DNA of 56,613 nucleotides from Bacteroidota bacterium (GTDB lineage Bacteria; Bacteroidota; Bacteroidia; Flavobacteriales_D; Sanyastnellaceae). Positions 50,363 to 56,613 of this stretch are shown here, piece after piece. The DNA lies in contig NVXE01000007.1 in NCBI GenBank assembly GCA_002746975.1, positions 1 to 56,613 on the forward strand, given 5' to 3'. The translations under genes and the position numbers were made by a program. The notes beneath the pieces are model-generated. The model made no database searches. It worked only from the letters and a program-made list of their open reading frames with translations, and was not told where the DNA came from. Positions within the stretch are counted from its first letter, which is position 1. Each line of letters starts with the position of its first letter.

Positions 50363-52716
50363 AAAAGTTCAAGTTTAGCGAATTTTAGTAGGAGTTGTTT
50401 AGAACCTGCAGCTGGAAAGAAAATAGTTGCCTTGACATTTGGCGACTCCCCCTCAATTTTCACAACCTTGCCTTTTCCGAACTTAGCGTGCTTAACTAAA
50501 GTCCCCTCTGATAAGTTTGAGATTTCAATGTTTTTGCTAGGACTTTGTGGACTCACTGAAGAGCTGCTTAATTTCGTTAAGTTTCTTCCTCCTATTGATG
50601 GTTTGTAATCTGAATTTATATTCTTTAAAGTAGTTTTCCCCGCAGAACGAATGGAATTTTTATTATGTGTTTGAGTAGGTTTTACCACTTTTGGAGAAAA
50701 ACTTCCTCTAGAACTCCACCCATCGTTGGTAAAGTTGGCTACTGAGTTGTAATTACCTGATGGAGCTATAATAAACTGTTCATCAATCTCTTCCAGAAAA
50801 CGACTTGGCTCACCGTTGTGGACTTGCCCCCATTTGAACCTTGTTGTAGCGTATGATAAAGTACAAGTCTCACATGCTCTGGTGATGGCGACGTAGAAAA
50901 GTCGTCGTTCTTCCTCCATGTCTGCTCTGGAGTCCATAGATCTTTGGCTTGGGAAAAGATTTTCCTCTAGACCTACTATGTTAACATGCTTAAATTCCAA
51001 ACCTTTCGCAGCATGTATCGTCATAAGGGATACCTTATTGCCATCGTCGTCATCTTTGTCGGCATCGGTTAATAGAGCTACGTCGAGCAAAAAGTCTGAG
51101 AGTGTCCTTATCGCATTTTCATCATCTGGATCGGGTTGCTCGCTAAAAGCTTGAAGCCCATTTAATAATTCCTGCACGTTATCATATCGAGCAACTCCTT
51201 CAGGAGTCTTGTCGATGTATAGTTGATGTACTATCCCAGATCGTTTCGCAATACGTAATCCTAATGAGTGAGCGGTTTGACTCTTAATATCAGATGAAAA
51301 CCCCTTCATCATTTCAGTAAAAGTCTGAATCTTTGCCCATGCGGCCTTTTTAATTGACTCAGGCTGAACACCTAAGGTCATTAAATCGTAAACTCCCAAA
51401 TCCTTTTCTCCAGCTGCTGAAAACAATCTATCCATAGTGGTATTACCGATGCCTCTTGCGGGATAGTTAATTATTCTCCTTAGAGCTTCGTCATCCCTTG
51501 GGTTTGCAGCAAGTCGGAAGTAAGCTATTAGGTCTTTGATTTCTTTTCTTTGGTAAAAGCTTTGTCCCCCATAAATCCGGTACGGAATATTAATTTTCCT
51601 CAAGCTCTCCTCAAATGATCTCGACTGTGCGTTAGTTCTGTATAGTATGGCAAAGTCCCCGTACTCGCTCCCGCTTATGCCCCTAGTCTCGAAGATGTTA
51701 TCTGCTACGTACCTTCCTTCGTAGTTGTCACTTGACGCTCTATGAATTCTGATTTTCTCTCCTTCTGAGTTTTCAGTCCAAACCTCTTTTTTGATTTGGT
51801 CTTTATTCACAGCGATTACAGAGTTAGCCGCGTTAACAATAATTTTAGTGGACCTGTAATTCTGTTCCAACTTATATGTTTTCGTGTCAGGATAATCCTT
51901 TTTAAAATTGAGAATATTTTGAATGCTAGCCCCTCGAAAGCCATAAATAGACTGAGCATCATCACCTACAACACACACGTTCTTGTGACCTGCGGCTAGT
52001 TGTTTAATTATTAGGTACTGAGCATAGTTCGTGTCCTGATACTCATCGACCAAAATAAATTTAAATCGTTTTTGGTACTTATTAAGTAGGTCTGGAAAAT
52101 CTCGAAGTAAGACGTTCATCTTATATAAAAGATCGTCAAAATCCATCGCTCCAGCATTGAAGCAACGTTTTTCGTACGCCATAAAAACATCGATTATTCT
52201 AGGTTTACCCGCTTGTTTATCCTCTCCCTGTATCTCAGCGTGATTTGCGTACCCCATTGCATTAATGAGATTGTTTTTCGCTCCAGAAATACGATTCGCC
52301 ACCGACGCTACCTTATAGACCTTGTCATCAAGCCCTAGTCCTTTTATGATGTCTTTAAGTAGAGCCCTGCTATCCTGACTATCGTATATGGTGAAGTTAT
52401 ACGGATAATTAATTCTATCACTCTCTATCCTTAAGATACGTGCAAAAATGCTGTGAAACGTGCCCATCATAAGATGCCTTGCTTCTACACTCCCTACAAC
52501 TTTGCCTATTCTCTCCTTCATTTCTTTGGCTGCCTTATTAGTAAAGGTTAAGGCCAAAATTGAAAACGGGTCTACTCCTTGCCGCATTAAATTAGCTATG
52601 CGGTATGTAAGTACTCTAGTTTTCCCGCTACCAGCACCAGCAATTACCATCATAGGTCCTTCTAGATGTTCTGCAGCGGCCCTTTGGGGGGCATTTAATT
52701 CGTTTAAAAAATCCAC
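50359..52716 (-). CDS. pcrA: ATP-dependent DNA helicase UvrD/PcrA
   Basis: A 785-residue superfamily 1 3'-5' helicase for repair and replication. Motifs in order: LNAPQRAAAEHLEGPMMVIAGAGSGKTRVLTYR (Q motif and Walker A), ALTFTNKAAKEMKER (Ia), LVDEYQDTNYAQY (II), GDDAQSIYGFRGA (III), LEQNYRST (IV), VSLMTIHAAKGLEFKHV (V), EEERRLFYVAITRA (VI). The C-terminus carries the PcrA Tudor-like RNA polymerase-binding domain (TLVKHAKFGKGKVVKIEG). The start is GTG at 52716, 4 nt after TAACTTCG. Confidence 0.95.
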   Translation of the reverse strand: MDFLNELNAPQRAAAEHLEGPMMVIAGAGSGKTRVLTYRIANLMRQGVDPFSILALTFTNKAAKEMKERIGKVVGSVEARHLMMGTFHSIFARILRIESDRINYPYNFTIYDSQDSRALLKDIIKGLGLDDKVYKVASVANRISGAKNNLINAMGYANHAEIQGEDKQAGKPRIIDVFMAYEKRCFNAGAMDFDDLLYKMNVLLRDFPDLLNKYQKRFKFILVDEYQDTNYAQYLIIKQLAAGHKNVCVVGDDAQSIYGFRGASIQNILNFKKDYPDTKTYKLEQNYRSTKIIVNAANSVIAVNKDQIKKEVWTENSEGEKIRIHRASSDNYEGRYVADNIFETRGISGSEYGDFAILYRTNAQSRSFEESLRKINIPYRIYGGQSFYQRKEIKDLIAYFRLAANPRDDEALRRIINYPARGIGNTTMDRLFSAAGEKDLGVYDLMTLGVQPESIKKAAWAKIQTFTEMMKGFSSDIKSQTAHSLGLRIAKRSGIVHQLYIDKTPEGVARYDNVQELLNGLQAFSEQPDPDDENAIRTLSDFLLDVALLTDADKDDDDGNKVSLMTIHAAKGLEFKHVNIVGLEENLFPSQRSMDSRADMEEERRLFYVAITRACETCTLSYATTRFKWGQVHNGEPSRFLEEIDEQFIIAPSGNYNSVANFTNDGWSSRGSFSPKVVKPTQTHNKNSIRSAGKTTLKNINSDYKPSIGGRNLTKLSSSSVSPQSPSKNIEISNLSEGTLVKHAKFGKGKVVKIEGESPNVKATIFFPAAGSKQLLLKFAKLELL

Positions 52717-52720
52717 AGAG

Positions 52721-52728
52721 CGAAGTTA
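52721..52728 (-). promoter_or_regulatory. -7-like element TAACTTCG 4 nt before pcrA
   Basis: On the minus strand TAACTTCG-CTCT-GTG. It is the same TTCG variant as at 22703 and 22639 and again lies immediately before the start codon. Confidence 0.45.
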
Positions 52729-52820
52729 GTCACTTGTCTATTTACTAGGAAGTAAACAGTTGTTTAAGATTATGATTAAAAAAACCTTCAAAACCTTGTT
52801 GGAATTAATATAAAATGCCC

Positions 52821-52828
52821 TACTTTTG
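52821..52828 (+). promoter_or_regulatory. Promoter of the str ribosomal operon (TTG-N19-TACTTTTG)
   Basis: A perfect -7 element TACTTTTG with TTG at 52799-52801, 19 bp upstream. The leader to the rpsL ATG at 52890 is about 55 nt and contains GGG/CCC-based short inverted repeats (around 52829-52872) that may form a regulatory hairpin. Confidence 0.7.
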
Positions 52829-52889
52829 CACCCCCATTAAAAATTGGGAATGTCTTTTTTATGCCCATTTGAAAACGCTATCCGCGAAG

Positions 52890-53267
52890 ATGCCTACAAT
52901 ACAGCAACTCATACGCAAGGGCCGGTACACTAAGCCGGTAACTAGTAAGTCCGCAGCTTTGGACTCATGCCCGCAACGTCGTGGCGTTTGTGTCCGTGTT
53001 TATACAACTACACCTAAGAAGCCTAACTCAGCAATGAGAAAGGTCGCTCGTGTACGACTTACAAACGGAAACGAAGTGAACGCCTACATCGGAGGTGAAG
53101 GTCACAATCTACAAGAGCACAGTATAGTACTTGTTCGTGGAGGTCGTGTAAAAGATCTCCCAGGTGTTCGTTACCACATTGTTCGTGGAGCACTTGACAC
53201 TGCTGGTGTTGATGGTCGTACACAGAGTCGTTCTAAGTACGGTACTAAAAGAGCTAAGAAGAAGTAA
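52890..53267 (+). CDS. rpsL: Small ribosomal subunit protein uS12
   Basis: A 125-residue decoding-centre protein. [12 protein letters not shown] at the N-terminus and [17 protein letters not shown] and [13 protein letters not shown] in the body show lysines at the two positions (43 and 88 in E. coli) where streptomycin-resistance changes arise, so the protein is of the wild-type form. The open frame reaches back to 52815 but those bases overlap the promoter, so the ATG at 52890 is the start. First gene of rpsL-rpsG-fusA-rpsJ-rplC. Confidence 0.97.
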   Translation: MPTIQQLIRKGRYTKPVTSKSAALDSCPQRRGVCVRVYTTTPKKPNSAMRKVARVRLTNGNEVNAYIGGEGHNLQEHSIVLVRGGRVKDLPGVRYHIVRGALDTAGVDGRTQSRSKYGTKRAKKK

Positions 53268-53278
53268 TATACTGAATT

Positions 53279-53746
53279 ATGAGAAGGAAAGTAGCAAAAA
53301 AGCACCGCGTCCTCCCGGATCCTAAGTTCGGAGATGTTAAAGTAACAGTTTTCGTCAACAGTTTGATGAAGGACGGAAAGAAGAGTACTGCGTTCAAGAT
53401 TTTCTACAGCGCGATAGATCAAGTTTCAGATAAGTCTGGTGAAGATGGTCTGGAGTTGTTCAAAAAAGCTCTCGAAAATGTAACTCCTGGAGTTGAGGTA
53501 AGAAGTCGCCGTGTTGGTGGAGCCACTTTCCAGATTCCTACTCCAATTCGCGATGGCCGTAAAAACAGTCTCGCAATGAACTGGCTTATTAGTTTCGCTC
53601 GTAAGCGCAATGAAAAGTCAATGGCTCATCGTCTCGCAGCTGAGATTATTGCAGCATCTAAAGAAGAAGGTGCTACTTTCAAAAAGAAAGAAGATACACA
53701 CCGTATGGCTGAAGCAAACAAAGCATTCGCTCACTTCCGTTTCTAA
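53279..53746 (+). CDS. rpsG: Small ribosomal subunit protein uS7
   Basis: A 155-residue primary 16S rRNA-binding protein that nucleates the 30S head. [43 protein letters not shown] and [12 protein letters not shown] match the family throughout. It lies 11 nt after rpsL and 6 nt before fusA. Confidence 0.97.
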   Translation: MRRKVAKKHRVLPDPKFGDVKVTVFVNSLMKDGKKSTAFKIFYSAIDQVSDKSGEDGLELFKKALENVTPGVEVRSRRVGGATFQIPTPIRDGRKNSLAMNWLISFARKRNEKSMAHRLAAEIIAASKEEGATFKKKEDTHRMAEANKAFAHFRF

Positions 53747-53752
53747 GAAATT

Positions 53753-55852
53753 ATGGCAAAGAGAGACCTAAACCTAACAAGGAACATCGGCATTATGGCC
53801 CACGTTGATGCCGGTAAAACGACAACAACGGAACGTATTCTGTACTATACAGGTATTTCACACAAAATCGGTGAGGTACATGATGGTGCGGCTACGATGG
53901 ACTGGATGGAGCAAGAGCAAGAACGTGGAATTACGATCACTTCTGCTGCCACTACATGTTCTTGGACTTTTCAAGGTGTAGAACATAGAATCAACATTAT
54001 AGACACACCTGGTCACGTTGACTTCACCGTTGAGGTAGAGCGCTCTTTAAGAGTGTTGGACGGCGCTGTGGGTCTGTTTTGCGCTGTGTCAGGCGTTGAG
54101 CCTCAGTCAGAAACTAACTGGTCTCTAGCTGATAAATATAAAGTGCCTCGTATTGGCTTCGTAAACAAGATGGATCGCTCAGGCGCTGACTTCTTTAACG
54201 TTGTTAATATGATTCGTGAAATGCTAGGAGCTAACCCTGTTCCACTTCAAGTTCCAATTGGAGCGGAGGAGACTTTCCGAGGAGTAGTTGACCTAGTTCT
54301 AAACAAAGCTTTTGTTTGGAATGAGGAAGATATGGGTATGACTTGGGAGGAGATTGATATTCCTGAGGACTTACTAGATACCGTTGCTGAATGGCGCGAA
54401 AAACTTATTGAGTCTGTTGCTGAACAAGATGATACTCTCATGGAGAAGTACTTCGAAGATCCAGATAGCTTAACTCACGATGAGATTTATTCTGCGATTC
54501 GTAAGGCTACCATTGCAATGGACATTACTCCATTAATGTGTGGTTCTGCATTTAAGAATAAGGGAGTACAAACAATGTTAGATGGCGTTATGCGTTATCT
54601 ACCTTCTCCATATGATGTTGGTGCTATTATTGGGCATGATCCTGAAGATGAAGAGAAGGAAATAAGACGTATGCCTGATCCAGACGAACCTTTCGCTGGG
54701 CTAGCATTTAAAATCGCTACTGACCCTTTTGTAGGCCGTCTTTGTTTCGTACGTGCTTATTCAGGTACACTACCTGCTGGTTCTTACGTTAAGAATACTC
54801 GTTCGGATAAAAAGGAACGTATTTCACGTATTTTCCAAATGCACGCTAACAAGCAAAATCCTATTGATGTCTTAGAAGCGGGTGATATAGGTGCTGTTGT
54901 TGGGTTTAAGGATATTAGGACTGGAGATACGCTATGTGCTCTAGATTCACCTATAGTGCTTGAGTCAATGTCATTCCCAGCTCCTGTAATTGGAATTGCG
55001 ATTGAGCCTAAGTCTCAAGCTGATTTAGATAAGTTATCTAATGGTTTAGCAAAACTTTCTGAGGAAGATCCAACCTTTACCGTTAAGACTGATGAGGATA
55101 GTGGCCAAACCATTATTTCTGGAATGGGTGAACTTCACCTTGAAGTACTTGTTGATCGTCTAAAACGCGAGTTCAATGTAGAGTGTAATGAAGGTCAGCC
55201 ACGTGTAGCCTATAAGGAAGCTATTTTCACGGATACTCAACATCGTGAGGTTTACAAAAAACAATCAGGTGGACGTGGTAAATTTGCTGACATTGTAATT
55301 AAAATCGGCCCAGCTACTGATGCTGAGAAACAAGGTCTCGAATTTAAGAGTTCAGTTAAAGGAGGTAACGTTCCTCGTGAATTTATCCCTGCAGTTGAGA
55401 AAGGATTTAAATTAGCTATGGTTAATGGTGTTCTAGCTGGCTTCCCTATGGATAGCCTACGAGTTGAACTCCTTGATGGTAGTTTTCACCCTGTTGACTC
55501 TGACGCTCTATCGTTTGAGCAAGCAGCTAAGTTTGCTTACCGTAATGCGATTAAGCAATGTACACCTAAGATTCTTGAACCTATGATGGCTCTTGAGGTT
55601 GTGACACCTGAAGAGAATATGGGGGATTGTATTGGTGACCTGAACAAACGTCGTGCTCTCATTGAGGGAACAGACGAGCGTTCTGGAAAGACTGTGATTA
55701 ACGCAAAAGTTCCTCTCTCTGAGATGTTCGGATACGTTACTGATCTACGTACTTTAACTTCTGGTCGTGCGACATCTAGTATGTCATTCAGCCATTACGC
55801 TGAAGCACCAAGAAATATTCAAGAAAAAGTGATTGAAGAAGCCCAAGGTTAA
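53753..55852 (+). CDS. fusA: Elongation factor G
   Basis: A 699-residue translocase GTPase. G1 [19 protein letters not shown], switch [35 protein letters not shown] (G4), then domains II-V with [18 protein letters not shown] and the C-terminal [17 protein letters not shown]-like stretch. The length is that of canonical EF-G1. It is followed by rpsJ with no tuf gene, the arrangement expected in Bacteroidota. Confidence 0.97.
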   Translation: MAKRDLNLTRNIGIMAHVDAGKTTTTERILYYTGISHKIGEVHDGAATMDWMEQEQERGITITSAATTCSWTFQGVEHRINIIDTPGHVDFTVEVERSLRVLDGAVGLFCAVSGVEPQSETNWSLADKYKVPRIGFVNKMDRSGADFFNVVNMIREMLGANPVPLQVPIGAEETFRGVVDLVLNKAFVWNEEDMGMTWEEIDIPEDLLDTVAEWREKLIESVAEQDDTLMEKYFEDPDSLTHDEIYSAIRKATIAMDITPLMCGSAFKNKGVQTMLDGVMRYLPSPYDVGAIIGHDPEDEEKEIRRMPDPDEPFAGLAFKIATDPFVGRLCFVRAYSGTLPAGSYVKNTRSDKKERISRIFQMHANKQNPIDVLEAGDIGAVVGFKDIRTGDTLCALDSPIVLESMSFPAPVIGIAIEPKSQADLDKLSNGLAKLSEEDPTFTVKTDEDSGQTIISGMGELHLEVLVDRLKREFNVECNEGQPRVAYKEAIFTDTQHREVYKKQSGGRGKFADIVIKIGPATDAEKQGLEFKSSVKGGNVPREFIPAVEKGFKLAMVNGVLAGFPMDSLRVELLDGSFHPVDSDALSFEQAAKFAYRNAIKQCTPKILEPMMALEVVTPEENMGDCIGDLNKRRALIEGTDERSGKTVINAKVPLSEMFGYVTDLRTLTSGRATSSMSFSHYAEAPRNIQEKVIEEAQG

Positions 55853-55866
55853 TATCTAGGAACGCC

Positions 55867-56172
55867 ATGACACAAAAAATTCGCATAAAACTCAAGTCTT
55901 TTGATCACAACTTAGTGGACAAGTCGGCAGAGAAAATTGTAAAGACCGTAAAATCTACGGGTGCAGTAATTAGTGGACCAATTCCTCTACCTACGCATAA
56001 ACGTATTTTCACAGTACTTCGTTCACCTCACGTGAACAAAAAGTCTCGTGAACAGTTTGAGCTAAACAACTACAAGCGTCTTATTGACATTTACAGTTCT
56101 TCTCCGAAGACCGTTGATGCTTTAATGCGCCTAGAGTTGCCTAGTGGAGTTGAAGTTGAAATTAAAGTATGA
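55867..56172 (+). CDS. rpsJ: Small ribosomal subunit protein uS10
   Basis: A 101-residue ribosomal and transcription antitermination (NusE) protein. [50 protein letters not shown] and [31 protein letters not shown] match the family. It lies 14 nt after fusA, joining the str operon to the S10 operon. Confidence 0.97.
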   Translation: MTQKIRIKLKSFDHNLVDKSAEKIVKTVKSTGAVISGPIPLPTHKRIFTVLRSPHVNKKSREQFELNNYKRLIDIYSSSPKTVDALMRLELPSGVEVEIKV

Positions 56173-56209
56173 CGGTAGACATTTTGTCTATCTAAAAAAA
56201 TAAACTATT

Positions 56210-56613
56210 ATGCCTGGATTAATAGGGAAAAAAGTAGGAATGACCAGCATCTACGGTGCCTCTGGGAAGAATATCCCATGCACAGTGATAGAAGTAGGTC
56301 CTTGCGTGGTTACGCAAGTACGTACCCTCGAGCGGGATGGCTATGCAGCTGTTCAACTCGGTTTTGGAGAGCGCTCAGAAAAGAGTACATCTAAAGCTAT
56401 GCAAGGTCATTTTAAACGTGCTGGTGTAACACCTAAACGTAGTCTCGTTGAATTTAAATCGTTCCAACAAGATTTCCAACTCGGAGATACTTTAAAGGTT
56501 GAGGATGTTTTCAACGAAGGTGAATTTGTGAGTGTAATTGGCACTTCAAAAGGTAAAGGTTTCCAAGGAGTTGTAAAACGTCATGGTTTTGCTGGAGTTG
56601 GTCAAGCTACCCA
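56210..56613 (+). CDS. rplC: Large ribosomal subunit protein uL3 (partial, 3' end off window)
   Basis: The ATG at 56210 opens [28 protein letters not shown], the uL3 N-terminus, and the frame stays open to the window edge (about 134 residues, ending near [17 protein letters not shown]). The full protein is normally about 205 residues. Second gene of the S10 portion. Confidence 0.95.
   Translation, partial: MPGLIGKKVGMTSIYGASGKNIPCTVIEVGPCVVTQVRTLERDGYAAVQLGFGERSEKSTSKAMQGHFKRAGVTPKRSLVEFKSFQQDFQLGDTLKVEDVFNEGEFVSVIGTSKGKGFQGVVKRHGFAGVGQAT

Noticed and set aside
52815-52889. Extension of rpsL back to 52815
   Set aside because: It overlaps the TACTTTTG promoter element; uS12 begins MPTIQQL at 52890.

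Overview
The window is chromosomal DNA of a Bacteroidota bacterium, most likely a marine-type member of the Flavobacteriales; family rank cannot be fixed from sequence alone. The evidence is: promoters with the Bacteroidota -7 element TAnnTTTG, near absence of Shine-Dalgarno sequences, a type IX secretion (T9SS) C-terminal sorting domain, a DUF4290 gene next to murA, an ExbB/ExbD1/ExbD2 cluster, MurA with Asp in place of the catalytic Cys, an rpsL-rpsG-fusA-rpsJ-rplC ribosomal operon with no tuf after fusA, and LPS genes (waaA, hldD, a GT9 glycosyltransferase). AT content is high and genes are tightly packed; several convergent pairs nearly touch or overlap.

Layout. 1-4.7 kb: thioesterase, GT9 glycosyltransferase, purT-tatD-asparaginase. 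4.8-7.6 kb: tRNA-Ser followed by an ExbB/unknown membrane protein/ExbD/ExbD energy-transduction operon. 7.6-11.5 kb (minus): hydroxyacid dehydrogenase, MgtE, deaminase, glycosyltransferase. 11.6-15.3 kb: trmB, an alkyltransferase-like protein, then an Fe-S/electron-transfer set (Mrp, NifU-like, ferredoxin reductase, ferredoxin). 15.4-22.6 kb (minus): a seven-gene nucleotide-sugar operon for surface polysaccharide (aminotransferase, Ugd, UDP-glucuronate decarboxylase, acetyltransferase, second UDP-sugar dehydrogenase, RmlB, PHP phosphatase). 22.7-24.8 kb: outer-membrane protein and waaA. 24.8-30.3 kb: a block of small, mostly single-gene units bounded by tRNA-Leu and tRNA-Gly, starting with a 125-bp direct repeat that copies the tRNA-Leu 3' end (nitrilase, cold-shock protein, PAP2-like, peroxiredoxin-like, MsrB, membrane protein, cyclophilin, tail-collar protein). 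30.4-39.6 kb: DUF4290-murA-thioredoxin-like, then grpE-dnaJ-ABC transporter-Ppx/GppA-response regulator. 39.7-52.7 kb: alaS, M23 peptidase, MerR regulator, hldD, queD-folE, BI-1, a secreted deiminase, an esterase, a lipoprotein and pcrA/uvrD. 52.8 kb to the end: the str/S10 ribosomal operon, cut within rplC.

The most interesting signals are regulatory. A sigma-54-type -24/-12 promoter lies upstream of grpE-dnaJ behind a pair of 13-bp palindromes, and the same gene run ends with a sigma-54 activator-like response regulator that has no DNA-binding domain. About ten genes have a -7 element ending only 4-8 nt before the start codon, which predicts leaderless or near-leaderless mRNAs. Other notable items are a DnaJ that has lost exactly the two cysteine motifs of zinc centre I, a secreted peptidylarginine/agmatine deiminase-like protein, and the tRNA-Leu 3'-end duplication. 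I found no CRISPR array, insertion sequence, prophage or recognisable defence system.
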